Assembly (NCBI GenBank): GCA_015847255.1 | Contig: JADLZK010010468.1 | Span: 50,727-114,726 of the forward strand | DNA from: Hyparrhenia diplandra | Lineage: Eukaryota > Streptophyta > Magnoliopsida > Poales > Poaceae | Length of the DNA stretch: 64,000 nucleotides | Direction: 5' to 3' | Shown here: positions 1 through 9,956 of the stretch, piece after piece | How the letters are laid out: each line of letters opens with the position of its first letter | Position numbering within the stretch: the stretch's first letter is position 1 | Made by a program: the position numbers and the translations under genes | Notes under the pieces: generated by a model | What the model was told of the DNA's origin: nothing | Databases searched by the model: none | What the model saw: only the letters and a program-made list of their open reading frames with translations

Positions 1-1
1 T

Positions 2-299
2 GGCTGCCCAAATCTCAATCCACCACACAGTGACGTCAAAGAGTGGTTTCTAGTGCTAACCCAAAATGGAACAAAACCTGAACTCTCTTGCCATCCTAAC
101 TCTATGGCAAATCTAGAAGCAGAGAAACTCAGTCATTTTCAGAGATGAACGCAGGTTAGAAAGAGCAGTGGCTGCTGGGATTAGAGATGAATGCTCTTTT
201 GTGGTTGATGGCAGGAGGGAAGTGTCTAGCTCCTTAATGATTGCAAATACTGTGGTGAGTAAGTCTGCTGAGCGAGTTCGCGTACCTCGCATTATGTAA
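2..299 (+). pseudogene. degenerate C-terminal end of an L1-type LINE ORF2
   Basis: Two overlapping frames read like the end of a plant L1 reverse-transcriptase polyprotein. From base 2 one frame gives NPPHSDVKEWFLVL. From base 90 another gives LTLWQI, a stop at 114-116 where a tryptophan would fit, then KQRNSVIFRDERRLERA and a final TAA at 297-299. The tryptophan-rich 'LW.IWK.RN..IF' ending is a known feature of plant LINE ORF2 C-termini. The remaining ORF2 would lie left of the window. One frameshift and one nonsense codon make it non-functional. The assignment rests on a short motif and could be wrong. Confidence 0.5.
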
Positions 300-645
300 G
301 GTTGCAAACTCTATAAACTCCTTATTCATGCAAAGCCAGGCAACCGGATCTTTCAAACAAAAAAAAAAACTTTGGCTCTCTCTCTACAAATTCTTGGCAA
401 TTCAACAGTGCATTGTCAGACATGGAACCATTAGAAGTTAGGAAGTTTTTTTCATGTGATTGGCCTACCATGTCAAACTTGTGGTCTGGTGATGTTGGAA
501 GTTAAAACATACCCTTCGCATTAGCAAAGATGTGCTGATTTGAAGCAAAACAAGGAACTAATCAAAGGCAGACAATGGCACATTCTCCTAAATACATATT
601 TTTTTACCCTAGCATATAGGGTCCATGTTATGTAATATGTTATAA
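299..645 (+). repeat. direct duplication, copy 1 (pair with 1131-1477)
   Basis: This stretch is repeated 832 bases downstream. Shared landmarks in the same order are CAAAGCCAGGCAACCGGATC, TTGGCAATTCAACAGTGCAT and CATGTCAAACTTGTGGTCTG. Copy 1 lacks about 8 bases after TGGTGATG that copy 2 has, and differs at scattered positions. It begins directly after the LINE-like stop codon. No coding function seen. Confidence 0.9.
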
Positions 646-1130
646 CTTGAGACCTCTCAAACGATTTCAGCACCTTGTACACACATACTAGAACAGAACT
701 ACAGAAGAGAAAATGCTTATGAAGTATGATAGACTGAAGACATGAGAAATTGCATATATGTTTATTCTAGATATACTACAGGCAGAGGAGATACAGAGAA
801 TAGGAGGAGCAACAGAACAAATCTAAAGTTTTTCTGAGCCATCAATGTTCTTTAGCTCATATTTGTGGTGCTAACTCAGTTACACACTTGCTCATATTTG
901 CAACCAGATAAACAGGCAGAATCGAAAAACTCAAACACTTTTCATGTACTCATGGTACTAGTACCATATGAGATTATGTCATGTATTTAAACTGAAAGTC
1001 TCCTACAATGTAGTTTGGCTCGTCTTATTTCAGATTTCAACATAGCTTGATTAAGACAAAAGCTTATCTACGGTCAGTTTGCGTGATGTAATGCAGTCTG
1101 ACAATATGGTGGAAAAAAAAAAAACAAAAG
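646..1130. other. AT-rich spacer between the duplicated segments
   Basis: I see no gene, RNA or terminal repeat here. It separates the two copies of the 299-645 duplication and ends in a run of A bases (about 1112-1123) next to the start of copy 2. Confidence 0.6.
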
Positions 1131-1477
1131 AGGTTGCAAACTCTGTAAACTCCTTATTCATGCAAAGCCAGGCAACCGGATCTTTCAAACAAAAAAACTT
1201 TGGCTCTCTCTACAAATTCTTGGCAATTCAACAGTGCATTGTCAGACATGGAACCATTAGAAATTAGGAAGTTTTTTTCATATGATTGGGCTACCATGTC
1301 AAACTTGTGGTCTGGTGATCCAACTGTTTGGAAGTTAAAACATACCCTTCGCATTAGCAAGGATGTGCTGATTCGAAGCAAAACAAGGAAGTAATCAAAG
1401 GCACACACAATGGCTCATTCTCCTAAATACATATTTTTTATCCTAACATATACGGTCCATGTTAGGTTATATGTTAT
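1131..1477 (+). repeat. direct duplication, copy 2 (pair with 299-645)
   Basis: Second copy of the 299-645 segment in the same orientation. It holds short open frames on both strands that copy 1 does not keep open, so they are not likely to be coding. Divergence of a few percent plus small indels suggests an older tandem event. Confidence 0.9.
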
Positions 1478-2070
1478 CAGCCCTTTCTGCAGTGAATTGA
1501 TGGGTTCAGTTGTCTCTAGCTAGATTCATTAAATAGAATACAATACAACATGTAAAAACGTGTCGGCCCGTTCGACCGGAGGGTGCTGCCTATGGTTTTC
1601 TAGTGTCCTCCGATCCTTTTACCAGATCTCAGTACGGTATTGAGACTGGTCCTACTCAACAGTAAAATTTTGTAGTGAAACAATCATTAGAGATAGGTTG
1701 GTTAGATGGATGTGAAGGAAAAGGGCAATCTTTGTATCCATGAAACAGCGATTTGTTGCGAAATATTACTCTGGCTAGCTTGGATAAAACCAAATCAATC
1801 GAGTAGCTCTCTAGAAGAGAGAGACAGACAGAGATTGGCTCTGTATCCACCAAAAGATAAGATTTTTACTACAAAATAAACATTGACAGGCTCACTTGGG
1901 TCACTCTAGACGAACAAATCAATAAACTATCCACACCAAATTAACGAGGGAGAGAAAAGAAACGGTTTTTTTTCCCTTTTGTGGCGACAGGAGCAGTAAT
2001 ATTCAGGAAAAAAAAAAAAAAAGCTATAGATGCCAGGAAATCCAGACAGGGGCGCTGAATAACCGAGAAG
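1478..2070. other. no gene seen
   Basis: AT-rich sequence with short homopolymers (an A run near 2009-2022). If the exon at 2080-2167 is real, this would be its downstream intron. I found no convincing second exon in it. Confidence 0.4.
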
Positions 2071-2079
2071 GGGCCTCAC

Positions 2080-2167
2080 CTCGGATCTGGCCGCGCTGCT
2101 GCCGCCGCCGGCGTCGCTCCCGCTCCCGCTGAGCGGACATCAGACGATTCAGCGCCAGGAGACCCAT
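2080..2167 (-). CDS. probable first coding exon of a minus-strand gene, unrecognised product
   Basis: On the minus strand an ATG at 2167 opens a frame of 29 codons starting MGLLALNRLMSAQRERE, followed by an arginine-rich stretch. It ends at a good plant donor (GAG|GTGAGG, GT at 2079-2078). Upstream, 2432-2455 has a TATA-like box and two TGGGCC elements, the usual arrangement of a housekeeping promoter. The ATG is the first after that promoter on this strand. Further exons would lie at lower coordinates, mostly or entirely outside the window. Product not recognised. The arginine-rich segment alone does not identify a family, and a 5'-UTR exon remains possible. Confidence 0.4.
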
Positions 2168-2431
2168 GATGGGTGAGGTGGGGGAGGCGCTAGTCAGGTC
2201 AGGTCCAGTAAGCCGCAGGGGAAGAGGACGGGGGAGATCCCAATTGCCTCGGATCCAAATAAAGTAGGCGCGAGGAGAGGGGGGGAATCCGCGCTCCCGC
2301 GCTGGTATTCCGACTCCAACGCGCGCGCAACGAAACGAGGAAGGAATTCGCCGCCACGCGGACCTTACATACCAACTGCCAATAGAAACCGGACTCTTTT
2401 TTAGAGAGAGAGGGAAAGGGAAGCGAGAAGC

Positions 2432-2455
2432 CTATATGATGGGCCTTGTTGGGCC
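2432..2455 (-). promoter_or_regulatory. TATA-like box and two site II (TGGGCC/GGCCCA) elements
   Basis: Two TGGGCC motifs (2440-2445 and 2450-2455) lie 10 bases apart beside a TATATAG-like box on the minus strand. Site II elements are known TCP-type binding sites in promoters of growth-related plant genes. The position fits the exon at 2080-2167. Confidence 0.35.
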
Positions 2456-2698
2456 AAATATGTTGATCCGTATAGCGCTTGAGGCGTGTGTATTCTTTTT
2501 TTTTTTTTGAGATTTAGGCGTGTGTATTCGATGTGTCAACTGTTTTTACAATCGGAAAAAAGTCTAAATACCCCTAAATATTGGCCCTGGAATACATAAT
2601 TACCCACCTACAAAACCAGTTGTTTAGCACTTCAAACTATGTCATACTGTTTGTTTTACGGGAAAATTAGGTGTATGTCCTCCAAAAAATGATGTTCA

Positions 2699-2754
2699 GG
2701 TATATGGCCCTTTTCCAAATGAATTTGGTATATGGCCCTTTTCCAAATGAATTT
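2699..2754. repeat. 28-bp unit, two exact tandem copies
   Basis: The unit starting GGTATATGGCCCTTTTCC occurs at 2699-2726 and again at 2727-2754 without change. The surrounding AT-rich block (about 2560-2900) repeatedly uses 'GTATGGCC' phrases and looks like decayed transposon sequence. It adjoins the truncated end of the DUF241 pseudogene. Confidence 0.9.
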
Positions 2755-2919
2755 GGTCCTATGGCCTCAAACGAAAATTTATTAGGTGTATGGCCTTCGG
2801 TCTGTTTTAGGGCGGTAACGGTGTTAAGTCAAGGATAAAAAGACTGTTTTAGCCTCTGACTAAAAAATTTGAAAAACAGAGTTTTTGTTTGTATATTGTA
2901 TATTTGGAGTACATGTAGC

Positions 2920-3462
2920 CCGGCCACCTCGACCTCCGCCGTGCTGCTGACACCGAGTCGCGAGGGTCTGCTGCTGCTGCCGGCGGCGGCGCCGTCCCTG
3001 TCAGCGGAGGCCGCGAGGCGTGCGAGGTCCTTGCCGGCCTTGCGCCGCGACCGGAGCGCGGACGCCAGTCGCCCGCCGTCGCGACGGCGCACGGCGGCCA
3101 GCGCCTCCCCGCCACATCCCGCTTCAGCTCCGCCACGGCCTCCTGGAAGCAGCCGTGCGCGTCGGCGAGGCGGAGGAAGGCGTCAAGTAGGCGGTCACCA
3201 GTGGCGGAGTGGGTGAGCGCGGCCTGCGCCTCGGGGAGGTCCAGGAGGTCGCCGAGCGCGGCGTGGAGCGCGTCGACGTGAGCGAGGCCCGTTGCGGCGC
3301 CCGAGGTGGCCGGGTCCTGTGCCCACGCACGCACGGCGCCGATGTGCGCGTGGAGGTGCGCCAGGATCGGGTGGGAGCGGCATGGAAGGCGCGGGGCTTG
3401 GTTGACGATGATCTGGACGGGCTGAGTGGGAAGGAGATGGAGCGCGCGAAGCTGCGCGCCAT
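2920..3462 (-). pseudogene. DUF241 (PF03087) family pseudogene, truncated
   Basis: The minus strand from ATG 3462 gives MARSFARSISFPLSPSRSSS, the N-terminus typical of plant DUF241 proteins. A shift near 3385 leads to HPILAHLHAHIGAVRAWAQD, then LLDAFLRLADAHGCFQEAV. A second shift near 3105 leads to RRRDGGRLASALRSRRKAGK and LARLAASA. These are the conserved blocks of the family in order, so the shifts are lesions, not introns. Similarity ends near 2930 after about 180 residues; family members usually run near 300, so the C-terminal part is missing. DUF241 proteins are plant-specific and of uncertain function. A TATA box lies 67 bases upstream of the ATG. The start is the first ATG after it and matches the family. 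Confidence 0.85.
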
Positions 3463-3528
3463 GCCTGCTGCCACCGCCGATATGGTCGAAGGAGCTAGAT
3501 GGTGTGCGGTCGGCGTGCGTGTTCCTTG

Positions 3529-3537
3529 CTTATAAAG
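3529..3537 (-). promoter_or_regulatory. TATA box of the DUF241 gene
   Basis: CTTTATAAG on the minus strand, 67 bases before the ATG at 3462. A hAT element is inserted 73 bases further upstream (from 3610), so the core promoter survives but distal elements are displaced. Confidence 0.6.
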
Positions 3538-3601
3538 AGGCGGATCGAGGCGGAGCTCGTTCCGCGTGGCTGGCATGTCTAGGTTAGCGGGCGCGGGCGG
3601 G

Positions 3602-4440
3602 CCAGCCATCAGTGGCGGAGCTACAGGGTGGTCCTGTTGGGCCGCGGACCACCCTGAGCTCAGCCCAAGCAAGGGCCATTTTTTTTTGCGAGGAAACAAG
3701 GCCGTCATTTCATCTGGCCGCGAGCGCCGTCTCTTCGTTTCTATCGTACATCGCAGCCTGCCGCCCGCCGTCTCTTCCTCTTCCAATCGTAGTCTTCGTA
3801 GATCAAGACTGGAGCCGGCCGGCTTCAACCTGCCTGCCAGCGCCCAGCGCCCGGCGGCGATCAGCAAGACAGCGAGGCAGCAGGGAACCAGTCCGGCGAC
3901 GATCAGCAAGGCAGCAGGAGCAGCAAGGAACCAACGCCCGGCGGCCGGCAGCGATCAGCGAGGCAGCAGGCAAGGCAAGGCAACTTGCGCTCGGCGGTGA
4001 TCGGCAGGTTCATGTTCACTTGTTCAGTCATCCGGTGAATCCTATCTTATCCGTATATGTATATACCTATACTCATTTATTATTTTATTTATTGACAGAT
4101 CATAAGTTCATACTGTTGTACTCAATCAAGTCTTAGCAAATTCATACTGTGTGTCTTCGTCTCTTGGATTCCAATAGGGTATGCAATGATAACCTGAATT
4201 GTTTTTTATGTAAATGCAAATCTGAATGAAGAAGACATTATCAACACTTTCATAGCTATTACAAGGCGCAGAGGACTAACAAGAAGAAGTAGTGACATTT
4301 TGTTCTTCAACTATTTTGTGGTACGTAATATTTTAATTACATGTGTTTTACAATTTATATACTTATGTATAGACATGTTAAAAAAAAATATACGATGGAC
4401 CACCCTAACTTGAAATCCTAGCTCCGCCACTGCCAGCCAT
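3602..4440. mobile_element. non-autonomous hAT element, 823 bp (3610-4432), with 8-bp target duplication
   Basis: The element begins CAGTGGCGGAGCTA (3610) and ends TAGCTCCGCCACTG (4432), perfect 14-bp inverted termini of a common grass hAT type. Further inside both ends carry the phrase GGACCACCCT. The 8-bp target duplication CCAGCCAT is exact at 3602-3609 and 4433-4440. Inside, 3670-4000 is GC-rich with imperfect repeats of GCGATCAGCAAGGCAGC, resembling the 5' exon of a larger hAT parent. The distal half is AT-rich. No transposase catalytic or dimerisation domain remains, so it is an internally deleted derivative that would need a transposase supplied in trans. Confidence 0.93.
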
Positions 4441-5740
4441 GTGTGCAGCGCTGTTGACGATGGAGCTGCGCTCTGCCTGCTGGCTCGTCGATCACGCGCT
4501 AGCAGTGACAGTGACAGTGTGGCCTTTGGGTTTGCAGAAGGCTGAACCGGAACGCGGCTGTCTGTCAGACAGCAAGTGGGTGTACGCGTGATGCGATTCA
4601 GTGCAGTGTAGCCACGGTGGCAGGATCGTTCTTGGCCTCCGTTCTCTGTTTTCTATACGTATTTCTACCTGATTTCAGATCGTCTGAATGAAATCAGCTG
4701 TTAAATACTGCAGTGTAGTAAGGCTTGTATCTTGAGATTAACGAGAGTGACAGTAGGCCACACCGGTTATTTAATATTTTAAAGCGTTGATTCAGCAATT
4801 GCAAGTGTTGTTTATACATTTTTTGGGCAGGAGATCATCTCAAGTACGTTCTGAATAAAATCTTCTTCTCTGAATAGACAGATTTCTGAATAAGGTCAGA
4901 TTTCTCAATAAATAAATACTTTCTGAGTAGTGGAGATTAAGTAACGGTAAGCACACATTAATACAAATGCGATGTTGCCGTGTGTCGTTGGTGTTTGTGG
5001 GATGGCAGGGGCGGCATGCAGTGCAGCAGGACTGTAGGTGTGTTCACCCGTTGCAGGGATTGGCGCTGCTACATGATAAGTAGACGTTATGCAGCGCATG
5101 GATGCAGACAGCTCGCATCGCACATGTGTCTCTGGATCGAGAGAGTAGTCTCTCCAGTCTCCAATCCATGGACCCAACGATCATGGCTTCTACTTCCTCT
5201 AGTACAGCTTGGTGTAAATCATCTCTTTATTCATCACCACACTGTCGCAACTAAGTATGCTAGTAGCTTGTAATGTTATTGTAATCAGTGGCAAGGTTTA
5301 GTTTAACAATTGATGGCTCGATGCCATGGTGTGCCGGGGGTTGATGAGAGAGGACAGGATCCGGGAGGCATGGACGACAGAGCGAGTCTGAGGCTGGCAA
5401 CTTCTCGGCGGGCGGGAGCCCAGATGAGATGCTTCGCTCGTGTTTCGTGCTCCCCCGGGCCCACCTGCATATGGCTGCATTTCACAAATGCTGCTGCCGC
5501 GCCATTTGCGCCGCTCGAGCCTTGTTGGAGCTAGCAGGGAAGACGACATGTACGGACGCAACGACAAACGACTATTGTTGCTGCTCGCTGTTGCTCCAGC
5601 TGATCGAGCTTCAAACCCAAAGGAACCCAAAGGTCCCTAGCTAGCTCATGCAATTCGATCATCGGCTACTATTTGGTCAGCAAGACATCGATTTGCCTTT
5701 TCTTTTTAAAACTCAGCTAGAGATTTTTGCTGCTGAGGTG
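4441..5740. other. no gene seen
   Basis: Moderate-GC sequence with only short, unsupported open frames on both strands. No splice-consistent exon, RNA gene or terminal repeat recognised. Confidence 0.5.
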
Positions 5741-5749
5741 AATCAATTT

Positions 5750-5886
5750 ATTACGAGTAGCCCAGTTGGTTCTCAGGTGTTGGAAACCAACCACTCCTGA
5801 GTTCAATCCCTGTCGGGGACGGATTTACACGCCTCATTTTCTTCTTAATGGAAAACGATCTAGTTCCTCCCTCTCATTTTTTTTTA
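5750..5886 (+). mobile_element. tRNA-derived SINE with T-rich 3' end
   Basis: An internal RNA polymerase III promoter is visible: A box TAGCCCAGTTGG (5759-5770) and B box GAGTTCAATCCC (about 5801-5812). The element ends in a T run. A 9-bp target duplication AATCAATTT lies at 5741-5749 and 5887-5895. A T-rich rather than A-rich 3' end is characteristic of rice p-SINE-like elements. Its 3' part contains TTCTTAATGGAAAACG, close to the 3' ends of LINE tails at 6553 and 12130 in this window. There is no CCA-ready acceptor stem, so it is not a functional tRNA gene. Confidence 0.8.
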
Positions 5887-5895
5887 AATCAATTT

Positions 5896-6540
5896 GAGTT
5901 TGAATTGTTCTTATATATTAGCGTCATAGCGTGCATGATCACTCATGCATGTTGGGAGTGAATAGAAATGCAATGGAGCCATTTTTTGGATCCAATTATT
6001 TGTTAGATTATAGATTGATGCACGAGCATATTGATCATCACGGCTGTGCATATGCGTTCTTGGAAAGAGAGTGTGGTGCATGGTATCGATCATATGAGGT
6101 GTGTGAACTAGCAAGATAGCTATAAGTGTGTATAATATTGGATCTGGTTTCAGTTTAGAGAGATATCAGGCCATATGGCCTTATTATTATAGTAGCAAAA
6201 CGTCGAGGGATAGATAAACACAAAACGTACGTCCAGCAAGATTATTATCACAACCACAACACAACAAGAGTTGACAGGTCTACCGGCCACGGCACGTACA
6301 CCATGTGCAATGTAGAGATAGAGATCGATGTAGGTGGCCATTTTTTAGTGCATGCACAGGCATCAACTGATCAGACTCAGCTCAGCTGTAGCTGTAGCTG
6401 TTTGATATGATATATACAACAAATAAACTAGAAGTAACAGAGAACTAGAAGTAACAGAGATTCCTAGCCGGTCCCTCGTGCGGGTTGTCGTACACCTACC
6501 TCGATCGCTACCCCCACCAGCTACCTATATCTTCAACTTC
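5896..6540. other. no gene seen
   Basis: AT-rich intergenic sequence. Two short duplications such as AACTAGAAGTAACAGAGA (about 6427-6461) occur in tandem. No coding or RNA feature recognised. Confidence 0.5.
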
Positions 6541-6691
6541 AATTCATGACGAAGTAGGTGTGGTCGTGACTCGTGGATGGGAGCGATCCCGGTAATCGTC
6601 GTGTTACCGGATCGACCATGGGTTTGTAAAACTCTGTCTGCTTAATGAAAAACGCGCCTAGGCATGCTCTTAAAAAAAAAATTCATGACGA
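6541..6691 (+). mobile_element. 5'-truncated LINE/SINE tail (6553-6679) with 12-bp target duplication
   Basis: The insert ends CTGCTTAATGAAAAACGCGC ... TCTTAAAAAAAAA, a common grass LINE 3' terminus with poly(A). It is flanked by AATTCATGACGA at 6541-6552 and 6680-6691. Only 127 bases of the element are present, so it is an extreme 5' truncation from target-primed reverse transcription. Confidence 0.85.
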
Positions 6692-7630
6692 TGCATCGAG
6701 CCAATGCAAGTCACCAACAACCCTTTAGCTGATGCAGGCAGGCGTATCATATCATTTGATCGATGCACCCATTTGCACAAGTATATGTAGTGGTAGACTG
6801 GTAGTATAGTAGAGACGTACGTAGAGTAAGAATAAGAGTAGTTAGTACCTGAGGCCGTACGTTTCCCAGCTCGCTGACCTCGCTGGAGCCGGCCGATGGC
6901 TGATCGAATGTGAGGGACCACTGTCGTTTGCTTAGGGCCGCCAATCAAATAAACCCAGCAGGCCGGGCAGCCAGCCCGGCCGGCTCCAGAGATCCACTGG
7001 CGGTAGAAACCGCGCTGCGCTTGCCACCAACGTCCAGCCATACAAGCACGCTTGGTACGTACGTAGCAGCGCGCCATCGGAATCGGAGATGATGCGTCCA
7101 GGCGCTCACGATGATGGAACGATAGATCGATCGATCCCCTCCTGGCTCCAACGTCCAAGACTCCAAGTGTCCAGCGGCAACGCGCTGAATGAACTGTGTT
7201 CCGAATAATCACTCAGCTTTCGACGACGATGTCCATATCCAACTCGATCTGCAGGAAGGCCAACTTGTTGCAATGTGTTTCCGAAGGCCAACGGCATGCA
7301 ACACTGGCACTGGCACTGGCAGGCCAAGTTGGTTGGTTGTGGTTGCAATTGCTAGCTGCAGCATGCATGTACGCTACAACTCCTCCTTCCGATCCCTCTC
7401 GCTCGTCTGTCTAGCTGGCAACATCGATCTCGCCTCGACCTTTACTGCAGCAAGCATCGATCGGCCAGTCAGCATCCAAGTGGATGCCTGCAGCTAGCCT
7501 GCTGGAGCGCCGCTGGAGTGAGTCACCGGGTGGATCATGGATGCCGGCGGCGAGGTCCCTCTCTCCACAGTCCACACACAACCCGATAACTTCTCTGATA
7601 ATTTGGTCGATGTCCAATGCCCCTTCATTC
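6692..7630. other. no gene seen
   Basis: Mixed-composition sequence with many overlapping open frames on both strands, none with a recognisable domain or splice signals that agree. Confidence 0.4.
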
Positions 7631-7639
7631 CGAGGGACG

Positions 7640-8260
7640 CACAGCGGCGCACGCAGCGCCGCTATCCGAACCGGGCGCATGCCCTTCTTCTTCCTCGCGT
7701 TCGCCCCGCCCCGCCGTCCCGCCCCGCCGCTGGCCGGCTCTAGGGCTCGGCGGAGCTCCGGCGAGCCCTAGGGTGCCGCGGCGTCCGCCCTCCCCCTGCC
7801 CCCCCCCTCTTCTTCTCCAACGCCCGGCGAGATCGCCGCCGCCATGGATTCCGGGCGACATCCGCCGCCTACCCATGCCCACCGGATGGGGCCCGCCCCG
7901 CTCGGCCGGGCAGCCGCCGCTCACCGTGGCCGATCCGCCACCACCGCGTTCACGACCGCCGCGCCCGGCCGGGTCGGATTCTATACCCGGATTCCTCCCC
8001 GAACCCTAATCGCCGCCACCGCCGCCGCCCTCGCGGGGGCCTAAAGCTAGGGGATGGTGGTCGAACCCTAAAAACTAGGGCACGGCGGCCGCTCCCGTCC
8101 ACCGCCCGGCGGGGGCGCGCCGTCGCCGGCCGCTTCCCGCCCACCCCGGGCCCCCTCCCCACGCCTCCCTCCCGGGAAAGACGCGGCACAAGGCGCCGCG
8201 GCGCGGCGTTATGGATAGCGCGCGGCCGCGGCGCCGTATAAGAATCGTGCTTCATTCTCG
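7640..8260. other. CpG-rich block, unidentified
   Basis: About 600 bases of very GC-rich, CpG-dense DNA with poly-pyrimidine stretches on the plus strand (for example near 7790-7825) and 'CCCTAG/CTAGGG' phrases. It could be a 5'-UTR or first exon of a grass gene or a transposon-captured fragment. Open frames exist in several registers, as expected from composition alone. I cannot name a product. Confidence 0.4.
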
Positions 8261-8856
8261 CCTCTTGTAATCGTGGGCCGCCCCCCGTCCGGGCTTGGCA
8301 CAAAGTTGTGCTTGCCGGGCCTGGGCCGACCGGGCTTGGTCCATGCCAGAACAGCGCCGCGACTCGATCGATCAAGCAACTTGGCCTGCTGCAATGCAAC
8401 GGCCCATCTGAATCATGCACAACTCAGATTAAAGCAGCAGCTAGTAGTTGCAGAGCAGGGCCAGCGACTATATATCTGACACATGTGCAGCCTGAAATCT
8501 GAATCGTCATCACTCACTAACACTGAATCCACACATCAACAAATTAAACGAAGATCGATCAATTAACGCGCTAGCTGCCGCTGGTGTTTTGATGGATACA
8601 CGTACGCCAGCTGCAAGCCAACTACCGAGTTGCCATATTGTCATGAAGTTATTTGCTTGTCACTAAGTCGTCTAGTTAGAAATCGCCATATAAACTAATC
8701 CAGTACTACCATATTGTCATGAAACTCATTTCGTCATTACAGGATAATCGGCAAGCATAAAAAAATTCCTGACAATTGTGGATAGTTAAAAATGCTTTTG
8801 AACTTTTAAACAAAGAAATGTTTGTCAATAGTATATATATACAATATATATACTAT

Positions 8857-8901
8857 CCAACTCGGTAGCTGAATCTGCAGCAGATTCAGCTACCGAGTTG
8901 G
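8857..8901. repeat. perfect 45-bp palindrome (21-bp arms, 3-base loop)
   Basis: Left arm CCAACTCGGTAGCTGAATCT plus G, loop CAG, right arm the exact reverse complement. AT-rich direct repeats containing GTATATATATA flank it on both sides (8831-8856 and 8925-8941). A related half-arm, CTACCGAGTTG, sits at about 8621-8631. It would form a strong hairpin in DNA or RNA. Confidence 0.97.
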
Positions 8902-9329
8902 ACCATCCTACCTTGTTTAACGGTAGTATATATATATACAATACTGATTCTTCTTCACCCGGGAACTCATGTTTTCTGTGCATGCTTCAATCATAATTTT
9001 GAATTGATGCTGGGCTGTAGACAAATATAGAAGAAAGCAAAAAGCCTGTTAGCAGCTTCGAGTGGAAGTTCAGCCCAACCTCCTTATTTTTTAAGCGGGC
9101 CATGACCCATTAGAAACCTAGGCTCAAAAATTATGATTATATTATCTACTGGGCCACCAGGGCCCTACCACAATTGCAATGTTCTGCGCAAACTGTTCTG
9201 GTTTCTGGAAGCATTTCCTTTGTATTTTTAAAAGAGTGTCAGGCTAGAGAAAGTCAAAATAAAAAATATTATAATCTTACCGAGCGTGGGCCGTCTAGAT
9301 TTGTGTGGACATTTTGCTCGTGTCATCCC

Positions 9330-9480
9330 CTGGCCTTTGGTTTGCAGGTGAAACGGAGGAAATTCGTAGGATCAGGAAACTTTCCTTTCCAGGCCTTTGG
9401 CTCACAGGTGAAACATAGGAAACTTTCCGTAGGATAGAATCCTTCGCCTCCATTCCATAGGAATTTCGTAGGAAAGAAAA
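9330..9480. repeat. short imperfect tandem repeats
   Basis: The phrase CCTTTGG-TTTGCAGGTGAAAC followed by GGAGGAAA recurs as CCTTTGG-CTCACAGGTGAAAC followed by ATAGGAAA, with further 'GGAAACTTTCC' and 'TTCGTAGGA' repeats. This looks like the decayed end of a DNA transposon. A GC-rich block without a recognisable product follows (9490-9920). Confidence 0.6.
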
Positions 9481-9956
9481 ATGAGATCAGACTTCATGGA
9501 AACGCGCCCATGGCCAAGCCCGCTGGCTCCTGGTGTCTTGGCCGGCGCCGGCCGTGCTGTTGCTGGCGAAGATGGCACGGGCGAATGGGGCGGCGGCCTC
9601 CATGGACGCAGGCGGGGGCGCGGCGCGCAGCCGTCCACCGGGCCCGCCGTATCGCCGCGAGAGAGCCGCCGTACGGGGCAGTGCGCCGCCGGGCGAACGC
9701 GGTCGGGCCAGCCCTAGCGCGGGGAGGCCACCGGGGGAGCGGGGGTGGGGAGGGCGCCGCCGTCCTCTTGCCGGGCGGCCACCGGGGACGGCTCGGTCAC
9801 ACAGAGATCGAGGGAGGGAGACGGGGTTGGAGAAGGGAGGTCCGCCCTGTCGGCTCAGCTCTGCGCTCGCGGACGCGAGTCGTGCAGGCGTCGGACTCCG
9901 CAGCTAATAGCGGACCCAAAGAATCAAATTCACGGGGTGGAAAAAAAAAAAAAAAA

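Noticed and set aside
3124..3909. 261-codon open frame on the minus strand
   Set aside because: It runs from the hAT element into the DUF241 gene and changes to a non-family frame after the first 27 DUF241 residues; it is a by-product of GC-rich sequence.
5750..5886. Possible tRNA gene (A box and B box present)
   Set aside because: No acceptor-stem pairing, a long T-rich 3' extension and flanking 9-bp direct repeats show a tRNA-derived SINE.
7617..8044. Proline-rich open frames in the CpG-rich block
   Set aside because: All six frames are largely open from composition; no known motif and no consistent start or splice site.
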